Below are positions 24,238 to 36,800 of a stretch of DNA of 57,448 nt, in pieces (position 1 is the first letter of the stretch; the number at the start of each line of letters is the position of its first letter). This stretch comes from Hymenoscyphus infarciens (lineage: Eukaryota > Ascomycota > Leotiomycetes > Helotiales > Helotiaceae): contig LLCB01000347.1 of NCBI GenBank assembly GCA_001414345.1, forward strand, positions 1 through 57,448, written 5' to 3'. The position numbers and the translations under genes were made by a program. Under the pieces are notes generated by a model, which saw only the letters and a program-made list of their open reading frames with translations, was not told the origin of the DNA and did not search any database.

Positions 24238-24480
24238 GTCTTAAGCTTAGTATCGATTCGAGGGTCGCTAGTAAGAGGTCTAGAAAGCTGTTTAAAAGGG
24301 TTCGTAGAGTCGGCGGCAGAGAGGCTAGAATAGAAGTAAGGTTAAGAGCGTTAGAGAGAGGTCTTAAGCTTAGTATCGATTCGAGAGTCGCTAGTAAGAG
24401 GTCTAGAAAGCTATTTAAAGAGGTTCGTAGAGTCGGCGGTAGAGAGACTAGAATAAAAGTAAGGTTAAGAAGCCTAATAA
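24238..24480 (+). repeat. ~120 bp tandem units of the outer element
   Basis: GTCTTAAGCTTAGTATCGAT at 24238 recurs at 24361; these are the inverse of the units at 23166-23405. Confidence 0.75.
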
Positions 24481-24501
24481 GAAGAGTAACCTTTAGTTTA
24501 A

Positions 24502-24657
24502 TATAATAATAAAGTAGAAGTAGAGTAGAGAAGTAGTCTATTCGTAGTTATTAATACGAAAACTAAAGATAAAGAGCGAAGATAGCTCTAAACGATACTA
24601 ATATATAGGATTCTACTAGGCGGTGAGGAGTTACGTAATAGGTCTGAAACTGTCACA
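24502..24657 (+). repeat. Outer element, right LTR
   Basis: 156 bp, ends GTCACA; this copy keeps more G/C than the left LTR at the 15 differing sites. Confidence 0.85.
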
Positions 24658-24662
24658 CTTCT
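24658..24662. repeat. Target site duplication CTTCT of outer element (right)
   Basis: Second copy of CTTCT. Confidence 0.8.
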
Positions 24663-25150
24663 GAAAATAATCTATATCTAGAGTATTATTTATAAAAAGT
24701 ATAAGATATCTCTTATTATTCTTTTTTGAAACTAGCTTAAAAGAAGTTATAATAGCTAAGAATTTTCTTAAATATATAGCTTTTTATTTTCTTTTATTCT
24801 ACTAAGAATAGTAGAAATAAGTAGATTTTTATTATAAGTAATTTCTTCTACTTTTTAGTCTTTAATCTTAGAAATTCTATAATCTTATAAGATATATAAC
24901 TTATTATAACTTAAAATAAGTAAAAAGCTATTACTATAGTAACTAAACTTAAGCTTTACTCTAGTATTATAGTAGATATTATTTTATTATTTTATTAGCG
25001 CTTATTTAGTCTTTTTAAAGTAAATTATAAGAATAGTATAATATATTAAAATATTATTCGCTTAGTATAAATAAGTTTATAAATAGATTTATTAAGCTAC
25101 TAGTTATATTAGCTTTATTCCTATTATACTAATATTATCACTTCCTCTAC
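24663..25150. repeat. AT-rich RIP relic, right flank of the nested elements
   Basis: Continuation of the AT-rich block beyond the outer element. No frames. Composition becomes normal near 25150. Confidence 0.55.
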
Positions 25151-26753
25151 TTAAGTACTAGTCTAGTAAATCATTTCTTTGAATCTAGCAAATCGTATCT
25201 AAGAAACATAAGCACGTGTAGGATCACGTGTTGAAATAACACGTAAAAGCTGGAGCTGGACTGACAGCTTGCCTTACCTAGAGGGGTTCGCAATGGACTA
25301 TGGAAGTGGTTAACTCTTTCAAGATCTAGGGTAAATTGTTCTGACTTCAAGACTCAATTACTCTAACGAACCCGATGTATAGTAAAACTTCGAAAGAGAC
25401 TAGGATGGGTCTCTGAATCATAGAGGTATGCCGGTTTCTACTCCTGCTGAAGCCATTTCGGCAGCACCAAGGCAGATTCTCTTCTCGGGAAATGTAGTTG
25501 ATTTTTTGTTTACAATATGATTTCCCCATGCCCTCCCAAAGATAAATGGCAGTGATTAGCGACTCTACGAAAACCCGCAAGGTGGAATAAGTCGACGTAG
25601 AAAACCGGGAAAATATAGGGAAAATACAATTTGATGCGGAGGGTGTTATTTAACTTTACTATCAATCGTATAGAGTTTTCAAGTCGTTCGCGCTAAGTTA
25701 TACGAAGGCGGTCTATTTACTGCCACTTATGTTGTCCACCGGAATAAGCTTGGGAGCTTCCAATCAAATGCTTATCCTAGGTCAACCCTGAAACTGAATT
25801 GAACAAAAGCCATGGATCTTTCAGCTCACAGGAGAATCCGAGAACTGTCGGTACACTGCCGAGGACAGTATATGTGAGCACCTATTGCAGGTGAGGTTGT
25901 CTGGCAAGATAAGGGCCAATCGACCGATCCAAGGCCACCTTGCATTCTTTTCGGTTTCGGAGGGCCACCAGTTGACCATGCCAGACTGATTTAGCCTTCG
26001 AAACCTTGCCGTGCACCGGGTCACCAGCAGAAGAAGTTGTGGGATGGGGATGGGGATGGTTCTTCCTTGGTAAACATCTCCATTTCACACCTTAAGGCAC
26101 CCAAGGCATTAACAAGAGGAAGCTTCTCGGTCCTTATTGGGTGAATACTGACTGTGGCGAATCTACGCGTATTCGCGGGGAGTGTGGCTCACGCACCACC
26201 TTGATAGCCAACCTGAAAGAACAACGAATGAGCTTGAATGAGAGAAGCAAAAGCTACCTATCAGAAGCAATATCAAATCCACACTTTGATGGATGCTCCT
26301 CGGAACAGACAAAAGCCTCCAAACGACGACCTCTTCATCGAGAAACAAATCGCATGCCAATAATCTCCCATTCTTCATCGCCCCGATCTCTCTTTGAACA
26401 AAGCTCCGGCAGTCTTTCCACTCCCGGGCTGAAATCCGAACGAGCTATCGTGGGATATCTCCATCAAAACGTTTCTGGACCAGGTCTCACTCAAATCTCG
26501 ACCTCGTTCCCCGGCAGCTTTCCAAATCCAGCTCCATAATTTCCTCCATTCTGAAGAGCAATTGCCACCTGCCTTTCTCTCTCGGTCGCATCGCATCACA
26601 TCGCATTGCCGAGGAGCTGCTAGTTCCCCTTATTCGCATTTCGGATCAAAAGGAAAGGCAATTAACCTTTCCCATCATCCCGTCCACCAGGTAGTTGCGT
26701 TACGGCTCAGCATGCCGCGCATCGACACTAAAACAAATTAATTTCTCTTCGCC
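25150..26753. other. Upstream region of the MAPKKK gene
   Basis: Two CACGTG palindromes at 25213-25218 and 25225-25230 lie near the repeat edge; they could bind bHLH factors but are 1.5 kb from the start codon. A member of the dispersed CTGCCRCTT repeat sits near 25720. The last ~600 bp contain a 132-codon plus frame (26141-26539) that may be leader or upstream-ORF sequence; no separate gene is supported. Confidence 0.4.
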
Positions 26754-29700
26754 ATGAGCGTTGACACTTCACCGCGCAGCGTTAGATTCTCCTCCCACGG
26801 CACCGAAGACGAACATTTCGACTCTCTCAAATCGCCGAGAGTAATGGATCGCCCGCATGTTCAGACCAGCGATTCCGGGGGCTCTGGTTCTTCGGGGGAC
26901 TCGCAAGACTCCAACCTTTTAGTTGTTGATGGTGCTGCAGGAGGCAGTCTCCATGGAAGCATGCGTTCATCTACGCCTCTCTCATCGCTCGATACTCGAC
27001 CTCCAATAACCAGCATGAACTCCAGCATGCGTTCGAATACTTATACCAGAGCCGAATCCTTTTCCCCCAGTACCCCCACCGTCAATGGCGCAACAGCGAG
27101 ACCACAGAGACCAACGGGTCCAGCTCGAACACCTTCAAACACATACGCTCCAGCACGTCGACCGCCCCAGCCACCGTACATCTCAATAGCTGACCGAAAC
27201 CGCTCCGGCTCTACGACGAGAGGCTTCAACAGATCCGACCCAAACGCGTCATACCGAGCACAAGAGAAAGCGTATGTTCAGCGGCTCAGGCAAGACCAGC
27301 CTTTCGAATACTTTGAACCCCATACGCCGAGCATAGGATATAATACGGGATCAGATACAGAAGAAGACTCCCCTTCGGAGCCACAATTTGACAATGACAC
27401 TTACGACCAAGAAACTTTGATGTTCTACGGGAATGACGATATACAACCCACACCCGAAGATCTCCAGGATCCATCGAAACGGGAGCGCCTCGAGTGGCAT
27501 GGGATGCTAGCATCGGTGTTGACGGGGGATGTTGTGAGACAGGAAAAGAAACGCTTGATAGGCGCTTCGGACAAGCAAGGGGAGAATCTCCATGTTGAGC
27601 TTTGGTTGGGCATACGCTCTAAGATATGTGGAAGGACTTTAGCAGCACAACGTCGACTCATAGAGGATTCAAGGGCCACGCTGGATAATTTGATTGACGA
27701 GATCATCAAATTTCAAGTTCAAGGCACAACAGAGGCTGGAAAACCACCGATAGAGCAAGTCCGGGATATTGTCAAAAAGATTGAAAAATGTGAAGGTCTC
27801 TACCCTACGTGCATGGCTCTTGAAATAGCAAACAAAGCTGCCGCATCACCTCAGTACAGATCTACCTATGACGCTGTTATTTCATGGCACAATACCACCG
27901 AACTCATCAATACCGAACTTGGAATTTTGCAGAGCTGGGTAGGAAATGTGGAACTAGACTTTAACAAAGCCAAGGACCGCTCCCCTTCTGGAAATGGATT
28001 GTCAGATGAATCTTCGTTTATTGATAGGCTGCTGAAGGAGGATGGCTTGAAGTCGCTTCAAGGCAACAAGAGCATACTTCTCGGTATATCAAAGGTCATT
28101 ATGAAGGCCAAAAGCACATTGATCCAGAACTCTGAAGGATTTGCCAAAAGGCATCTCCCACCATACATCGAAGAAATGTTAACTCTCATCAATTTCCCAT
28201 CGCGGTTGATCGAAGAGATCATTCTCGTCAGGCTTCAATTTGCGAGAAAGATGAAGGATTCAGCTCAGCAAAACGCCATGATGCAAGAGCAGATGATTGC
28301 TCAATTTCAGATCCTTCTGAAGCTCGCTGTGCGAATCAAGCAGGAATATGTGACAATATCACAACCGGAGCCTGGTTGGGACCTTCCACCATGTATCGGC
28401 GAGTCTTTCGATCAGGTCGTACTAGATGCCCTGAAGTTTTACTTTAAGATGTTGAATTGGAAGCTTGGCAGCAACCGGAACACATTCAAGGAAGCCGAGG
28501 TCTTGGAGCAGGAATGGGAATTTTCGAACGAAATCGGTCGGCATCTTCAGGGCGGTGATGTTGAAGTTGCTGAACAGTTCAGCTCTCTTACATTCAAAGC
28601 CTTCAATCGCCTAAGCCAAACTTTCGAGCGAGATTTGCAGAGGAAGCCTAAAGAAACAGCAGCCGAGATGACCAAACGTTACAAGCAAGGTCTAGACTCG
28701 GTTCGTGTGCGGCAGCGCATGTTGCAACGGTTTTCTAGAGTGCTCAGCGATCGATTCGAGAATGCGACCGATTTCAGCATCTCGCTCGTTCCGGAAGACT
28801 TGCATCACTTATACTCGAGACTTATCGAGACAGGTCATTTCTTGGTTTACACTGCCAGTATTGAGCATGATGGAATATTCTTGATAGCGTCCCCTTCCCT
28901 TTACGATCGACCGCAGGATATCCAGTCAATCCTGGGGACGTGTTATCACTCGGAGGATGTGGAGGAAGATCCAACAAATCCATACCTGTTAGTCCTTAGA
29001 CCAGAGGTACAAGTGCCTTGGGATGGCAGACAGGTGGATGCCGATATTCCTGAGCCATCAACCGATGTGAAACTGGGTAACCTCAGATTGATCGCGGATG
29101 GCTCGCAAGCCAGGCTAGCAAACGCTAGGCTATCGTTCTTGGATTCTATCGACATGCATCTCGACATGGTCGTCGAGCAAAGGTCAAATCTCAAAAAGGT
29201 CAATCTTCGATTGACCGAAATCAAAAGAGTCGTGTACAAGCTGTCCGGTTTGATAATGGATAGCGTGCAAATTATCCGCGGACAAACTCAAGGATTGGAC
29301 TGCCACGAACTGATACAGACTTGCTTCGTTTTTGCCACTGAATTCGGTCAGCGTTCTCTACTGTATATGGATCGTAACCGAAAACAAATGAACAATTTGA
29401 AACTCACCAAGCTCGCATTGGACTGGGTGAGCTTCATTTGCGATGACTGCATTGCTGCCGATCGAAAAACATTCCGATGGGCAGTGCAGGCTCTCGAGTT
29501 CGCAATGGTCATGACGACCGGTCAACATATTCTTGCCCTTGGCGAAGGGGAATACTCGAAACTCCGTGCAAAGGTCGCCGGCTGTATGTCCTTGCTGATC
29601 TCGCATTTTGATATCATGGGAGCAAGGTCTACATTAGCTGCTGCTCAAGCCGAAAAGCAACGCATTGAGGCGCTTGCTGGCCAATTTAGAAAGATGGATA

Positions 29701-30855
29701 TGAATCGAATGATGAATGATGAAGAATCTGCGAGATATGTTCTTGAAGGAAAATTGGAACAACTTGCAATGCTTGACGACAACCGGAAGCAAAAAGAAGC
29801 TGAAAGACAAGCTTTGGGTCGTGTGATGGAGGAAACTAACGACGCCGACCGCTCTCTTACGTACCTTTCCTCTTCCGCATCTAATGTCAACATGAGATGG
29901 CAGCAAGGTCAATTCGTGGGTGGTGGATCTTTTGGATCCGTCTATGCCGCCATCAATCTTGACTCCGGTCACTTGATGGCTGTCAAGGAAATTCGTTTGC
30001 AGGACCCAACACTCATCCCAACAATTGCTGGTCAGATCAGAGACGAAATGAATGTTCTTGAGGTATTGGACCATCCAAATGTTGTCTCTTATCACGGAAT
30101 CGAGGTTCATCGGGATAAGGTGTATATCTTTATGGAGTTCTGCTCTGGTGGCTCTCTAGCTGGACTGCTTGAACATGGTCGTATCGAGGATGAACAAGTT
30201 ATCATGGTGTATGCACTTCAATTGTTGGAAGGACTTGGATATCTACACGAAAGTGGCATCGTGCATCGTGACATCAAGCCCGAAAGTAAGTTTTTCCCTC
30301 GCTCCACCTTATGCAACTCTTACTAACCTGTCTCAAGATATTCTCCTCAACCATAATGGTGTTATCAAATACGTCGATTTCGGCGCCGCCAAGGTCATTG
30401 CCCGTCAAGGCAAAACGCTGATAGCCGGCGCCCAAGGCAAATCAGAAAAGGCCAAATCCATGACCGGAACACCAATGTACATGTCCCCCGAAGTTATCAA
30501 AGGAGAGAATCCTGGTCGCGCAGGCGCCGTCGACGTATGGTCTCTTGGATGCGTCATTCTCGAAATGGCGACTGGTCGTCGTCCCTGGGCATCCTTGGAC
30601 AACGAATGGGCGATCATGTATAACATCGCCCAAGGAAACCCCCCACAGCTCCCCTCTGGCGAGCAGCTTAGTCCGCAAGGTATCGATTTCCTCAATCGAT
30701 GTTTCATTCGTGATCCCAAGCTCCGCGCATCGGCGGCGGAACTTTTACAACACGAATGGATCATTGCCATCAAGAGTCAAGTCTCCATCGATCCCGGAAC
30801 CCCAAGTGAAAGTGGATCTAGTACACACTCCGGATCGAGAGCCAGTCTTGGGTAG
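26754..30855 (+). CDS. SSK2: HOG-pathway MAP kinase kinase kinase (Ssk2/SskB/Os-4 type)
   Basis: Two exons (26754-30285 and 30338-30855) encode 1349 residues, the usual size of this family. The 52-nt intron splits the HRDIKPEN motif codon and uses a GTAAGT donor, a TACTAAC branch site and an AAG acceptor. The N-terminal ~1000 residues are the regulatory region, disordered at first and then helical. The kinase domain starts near residue 1047, with a glycine loop (GGGSFGSVYAA), the catalytic Lys in MAVKEI, HRDIKPENILL, a DFG motif (DFGAAK) and GTPMYMSPE. In this family the kinase receives the osmotic phosphorelay signal through the Ssk1 response regulator and phosphorylates the Pbs2-type MAPKK; orthologs set osmotic tolerance and phenylpyrrole/dicarboximide fungicide response. 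Everything needed for activity appears intact. Confidence 0.95.
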
Positions 30856-33800
30856 GTGAGGCTGTGAAGGTTTCAACAATTCTCCTTCGGCACTTTCGGC
30901 TACATTAGTGTTTCAATATTGACCACGCCGACTCAATATCTTATCGGTTGTTAATCCTGACTCTCTTTTTTCTTAACTCAATTACCGGCTGCTGGCATTA
31001 ATAAGAAAAGAAAACGAAACGTCTCATGAGACGAGGCGTACTGGCGTTTTTTTGCAAACTTTTTCCCTCTTATCATCGATGGGCGCAGCATACGGAGCGT
31101 CGGGGACCTCCACTTGGGATGGCATCAGCGATGAGTTTCGGAGTTTTTCGAGTCAGCACTCTTCTTTTTTGTTTTTTGTGTAATGTTCTTCATCGAGATG
31201 TCTGATGTTGATGTTGACGTGTATTGTTTGGTATTAATATCCTGTCTGTTTCCTTTTCGTTGGGGTGTTGAGCTTGAAATGGTGAAACTCACCGCTAGAG
31301 AGAACTCGTTCCTATTAGAGGCACAGAGTGCGAGGAATACGAGTAGGCAGAAGGGGACTAATGAAGGATCAACTTGACAAGTGGGTCGAGATGGCCGGGT
31401 TGAGAATCTTCATGGTACACCAATGGAGCAACATGCTATTGTGGTGGGCAGTGAGGGGAGAGCGTGTAGATAGGGGATCAATATATATAATCCGGATGAG
31501 AAAAGAATATCATGAGATTGATGACAGCTTGAGTTGGTTTTGTTTGATTGTCTCTTTTGTCCACTGTCTGTCTCTATTCATTACAAGCGCATCCCATTTT
31601 CTCATTTGCCTTTTTCTTCCTTTTCCTGCTCATTTGGCATTTGACCAAATCTACACTCGACTCTCGGGTTTTTGTATCTTGAGGAGGAGGGTAAAGGAGT
31701 GCTCTGTATTTACCTTTTATGTTAGCTTGTATGTTATGGCACGGTGGGATCTGTGATCTGCATACTCCAACCTCTCTTTGTATTGTTGGGGAAAAGGGTC
31801 TCCAGAATCATGCTCCAACACATGGCCTAGGTTCAGCAATTTAAAAGAGGGGAAAGAGAAGTCGAAGGTTGGCTTTTGAAATGGAGAATATGTTGGAGCG
31901 AACAATTTTCAGGAGAGAGAGCAACGAATCGAGCGATGGGGCGGAGAAAGAATGAAGAGAATGATTTGTGAGGAATTCATTCACTCTCTGGGATTCGAGG
32001 AAGAGAACTATGGGTCAGATAGCTAGAGCAGCTCATTCTGTTCACGGCCTCCCCTCTCCATCACTCGCTAATTCTTCCATACCCCTTTCCTCATCTTCCA
32101 TTTCTCTCTCATCCATATCTCTTCTGAGAACTCCGGAGAATTTACTATCAATAGAACAGCTGCACAACCACCACCACATTCACTCTCTACCATTTCTTTA
32201 ATCTATTCAGTTCCTCTCTTGACCTTCCTTCCATCCTTCCTTACACACATACGATCTCCGTCACACCACACAGAAAAATCAATAAGTTACCTACATGCGC
32301 TTATTCCGTACCTTTAACCGCCCGCGAGTAACCATCCATTCCTTTCCTGCACAATCTCTATGCATGTGTATGGATGGATGTGTATGTATGGATGTACTGA
32401 TGTATATCGTATTGTGGTGAGTCGTGCGTGAGTCGTGTGGTGTAGGGTGTGTGATGGGCTAGATAGGTACTGCATGCAGCGTGCAGCTCGGCAAGTTGAG
32501 AGCCGGATTATTTCTAGATGGTGCTTGCATATACCGAAGGACCGAGCGATACTGCACCGTACTGTAGTACGGGAAGTCCGTTGTGTGTGATGTTATGTGC
32601 GAATTGGTTACCATACTTACTATACTTACTAGAGGGGGCTCGTGACGGGAAGGTAGGTAAGGTAGGTTCGTGCGTAAGGCGAGGGGAAGGAGGGAAGGTG
32701 GATGGTTTGTGCGCCCTACGTAAGATTTGTGTGACCACAGGCTTTCTGTGTAGGTATGTTGGAGGCGGGAATTTAGCTTATAGGAGTTTGGTTCTTCCGT
32801 TCTGTTTCGAGGGCTTTTTAATTTTTCTATTTTTGCAATGTGGTGGTTGTTTGTAAGTGGTGTTGTGTTTGGATGTACATTGAGTAAGTGAGGTGGGGGC
32901 GGGAATATGGAATAGGAGTTTTCAAGTTTGGTTATTATCGAGTATTTGAGGGGCAACTCGGATGAGTTATTTACCGCGATATAATTAGTTTTATAGTTCT
33001 TGTACCTTTTTGAGGCGTGAAGCTTAACAGTGGGATCTTGTGTAAGTCGGTGAATTTCGTGTAGTCAGACCTTAGTTTGGTTTTCGTGCTCGGGAGTCAG
33101 AAGTGGACTTTTTGCTAGTGTCTTGAGCCTTGTAGTGGCAAACTTAAAGTTACAGATACTCGGTGTAGTTTGTGGAAAAGTATATGTCGACACTAATTGA
33201 GATTGGCGTTTCTGGTGTTGATAAAAACGAGCAAGAAACTAGCTCGCCATCGTCCCGTATAGTCGGTGAGTTTCAAAGAGCCAGACTAGATAGTTGCCGT
33301 CATTAATTTTCCATCTCGAGTACTTCGCACACTAGCTGCGAGTCATACTCCATCTGGGTAGTACGACCAGAACGACTTTGCGCGTACTACCTTGACTCCA
33401 TGCAGGGTACGGTTTCTTGTATAGTTCTACCGCGCGTATATGCGCTAGGCTGACGCAATAGGTAGGTAAAATACTGTCTTGTAGCTCCGTGAGGGATCTG
33501 CAGAGAGAAGGGGAGGTGAATATGTTTAAGACCGTGCGTCAGAATGACTTGCTTGATATTTTTCAATGGTTCAGCGGGGAAATCATTCATGGAGGTTGGG
33601 AAAGTGTCTGTGGGTAACGTGAAAGAATTGAGAGAAGGTTTAGAATTTTTTGGATTCGTCTAGATGGGGATAGGGATAGGGATGGATATTGCAGAAGCAG
33701 CGGTGAAGAAGAACGATAGCGACGACGCTTGTCAGATCAATAATCAATGGATGGATTTGATTGGTTCGCGCCACCATTCTCCGCCGAATAGAGACAAGTC

Positions 33801-36800
33801 AGATTCTTATTGAGGGGGAACTGTTTTGTGTGCAGTCATGAGCAAGGGGAACCCGCTTTTTATCCCCGTACGAGGGGACAATACGGGGCCGATTAGCGAG
33901 TGGATATCATGGCTTTCTTGCATTTTTGCGGTTTTCAGGTATGCAGGTACGGAGGTTGGACCACTTGAAGAAGAAGAGAGAAAAATGGTGGCGGAACTGG
34001 TGGAAGAAGAGTGTTCTCAGTGCAGGCGGCTGCACCGCAAGAGACCGGAGGAGTTGAGCTGCAGAATTTCAATAATTGCGCTTCGGCCTGTTCCTGTCGC
34101 TGTCAACATTTGGGAGAACTAAGTCTATTATTGATTCAATTTGACGACTCGAAAGGCCGCGGTGCGTTGTCTGATATATTTTACCTCCAAGACAAAAAGA
34201 CCAAGAAGAGCTCTTGCTTGAGCTTTGGAGGGGTCATGAAAGATCGACCCGTCATCGACGGTAAGCGGAAGAAGGTCCGGGTTATCATACAAAGTGGGTA
34301 GCTCGTAAAGGATGAAGTAAAGAGCTCATTGTTGTTGGTCGCCTTGTGTTTCGATTTTCAAACGTGATTTGAGAAGGATTGGTGGTCATGATGCCAGGCT
34401 TTTTTTACGCTTTCTGCGGCAATCCCGCATTCCTCCACCTTCAGACTTTCTCCTACTGAGTGCGCGCACAGCGTGGGGTTTGGGGGCAGGCGAGACTTGA
34501 TCTTTAACAATTTCCAGCTGCAGCCTCATGAAGAAGCTGCTTTTATTTGAGCCCATACGTATGCTATCTATAGGTAGGCCGCGGTACCTTAAGTAGTACT
34601 GGATGGGACGGCGACCAGCTGTATTGATGGCTAAATGGATGGATAATATTCAGCACTTCGGTTGAGATCTGTGGCGTGCTGCTAGGAATAAGGTACGAAG
34701 GATCCCTTTGGTGTACGGAGTAAAGAGCATCGACTTGTCTGGTGTGGCCCAGCCAGCCCGACGTTGGTGGTGGCTTCCATATTGGATTTCTGGACTTGGA
34801 CAACCGTTTGGGCCATGGTGATTCAAAGTTTGCTCAATTGAGACAGCGGCTTGGAATCAAACATGTCATGGATTACTCGGTTGAGTGATATATTGACGTG
34901 GAGGGGCAGAGAAAAGAGGGAACCAGGTTTCGAGGATGGGGATAATGGACATCTATTGTCGCAGATAGTCTTGCTTTCTCCCGGTGCCATCAATGCATCG
35001 ATATTGTAGACCTGGTATTCAGTATGCCAACTGAAGTGTTCACGAGATCTAATGTTCCAAGGTTTCCGAAAAGAGCATGGATGTCAACGGCAACATCAGT
35101 CTCCGATATCTTGTTGTAGAGCTGTGTCCAACTAGAACACGTCTCTCGAGGCATTCAGGCGCAGTACTTGATTCAAGGTGTGGTTTATGGTTTATGGTTT
35201 ACAATTGTGGTACGCATTGCTCTCGCTAAATGAAGCTTGTTTGTACTCTGTGAACAGCTGGGTAAAGATGTTGCTTGGAACGTTTGAAGTCCGTGGTTGA
35301 GGGGATCATAGGATGAGAAGGCTTGATAAGCTAGGCGGGGGTGGAAACTGTGTCACAGAGACTTCCATGAATCCATCCATGACCAGGGTGCCATGGGTTG
35401 TCACTCCATATCACCGTCCATCGAGGGTTACAGCCGATGTGACTTGACATCGTGCGGCAGTTGGAAAGAAGATTAAGATGACTTGTAATCAGCTGTAATC
35501 AGCTGTAGTCAACGTGGCAGCGAGTCAACTTCGGTCATGGCCTTTGAATAAAGCTATGGCGATGTGATATCGCCATTCGAGATGCAGCGAATTTGCCAAC
35601 TCTCATTTTATAGTCTGCAGGAAGTCTGCGGCTCCAAATGTTTGGTCTTTGAGATTCGATTGGTCGATCCTTTTAGTGGATGTTTGGTTGAAATTATTGG
35701 CTCTAGCTTCTCCTGAGCCCCTCTCGCTCCCTAAACTTTCGCTTGAAAATCTTCTCCGGATTTTGCTTCCATCCCGTCGCATCCACTGAACTCTGTCCTG
35801 GCGCCTGCCAGATGTCATCCAATGACCAAGTGCCAACCATGACTCTGCTGATGTTTCAGAACTCCGCTGGATGGCTTGACGGCTAGACGTCTGAAGGTTG
35901 AAGGTTGAATGGGTGTCCAGCTCCCATTTGCTCGGTCGCCAACTGGTTGCTTTGCTCGCTGCTGCTGCCATCCGTACTGTACAGCGTTCCATCCGAATAT
36001 CTCTGAATACAAGGCTACAGGTACGGCTGGGCCCAAGGCACACACACGTTTACAGCGGGAGTACCTGACATGCCATGCTGGCAAACCGACAGCCAGTCCT
36101 GTCCCAGACTTCAGACTCTAAATCTTTAGGGTCATTTACAGCAATTGAAAGGAACAACAGAGTCAGGCTCTCTCTGTCAGAAAGACGGCCCCATCCCTGT
36201 CTTGGCCTTCCTACACCGCTTCACCGCTGAGGAGAGAATCAAATCGGGGTTTTTCGGCAGGAGGACCCCCCCCCCCCCTTTTCCTTTGCCAATCGCAATA
36301 GGTAGGTTACTTGGTGGAACTCCTCAAGAACGTTTGCTGTTTTGATCGTCGTCCCATTGCTCTTCAGAATGCTTAACTTTTTGCTGCAACGCCTCAACTT
36401 TTCAGCGGATCTCGACTCTCGTTTGTAGCATTTGTTGCGACGGCAGCGGCGCAATTCGTGGGTGCTCATCATCCAGTCAGGTACGACGTTTCGTGCGGCG
36501 GGGTTGTTCAGCGCTCAAGCCCTCTCTTCTTCTCCACTGGCGAAGACCCTCCAGCGCACACCACGTTTCGGTGATGGCGTCAAAATTGCTAGCTGCCATT
36601 CGTCGCCAAGCCACTTTTACTCTCCGAAATCAGAGTCAAACAAGGTGCAACAAATCCCTAGGGAACTACTGTAGTACTACTATTAGTGGATATGCAATTG
36701 CGGGCCGTCGAAACATCTTCTTCAACCATGATACCAGGATAACAGTAACTCCGGGTTGATGTGGGCTGTGATAGATCATGAGCTCTCTCAGAACCTCTCA

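Larger units (their letters stand above)
22164..24657 (+). mobile_element. Outer TRIM-like element (split by a nested copy)
   Basis: It has direct terminal repeats of 156 bp at 22164-22319 and 24502-24657 and a 5-bp target duplication (CTTCT). The repeats differ at 15 positions, all C/T or G/A transitions. Right-LTR ends read as TATAAT...TCACA, consistent with an original TGT...ACA before RIP. The internal part has no coding frame and includes a ~120 bp unit repeated at 24238-24480. At 22938 it is interrupted by a second copy of the same family in inverse orientation (22939-24222). Without the insert it would be about 1.2 kb. Short LTRs, no genes and LTR-type target duplications fit a terminal-repeat retrotransposon in miniature; I could not see a clear primer-binding site or polypurine tract. 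Confidence 0.85.

Noticed and set aside
22164..24657. Reading the four ~160 bp repeats as one large inverted repeat or a TIR transposon
   Set aside because: Orientation and target duplications (CTTCT outside, AGATA inside) are explained fully by one LTR-flanked element inserted in another.
32459..32956. 165-codon minus-strand frame
   Set aside because: Composition is Pro/His/Ser/Asn-rich without hydrophobic core, no homology recognised, no splice or context support.
33660..33690. GGGATA repeats resembling telomere sequence
   Set aside because: Only three imperfect units and not TTAGGG; embedded in unique DNA.
35603..36043. 146-codon minus-strand frame
   Set aside because: Arg/Ser-rich random-looking sequence overlapped by frames in other phases; no recognisable domain.
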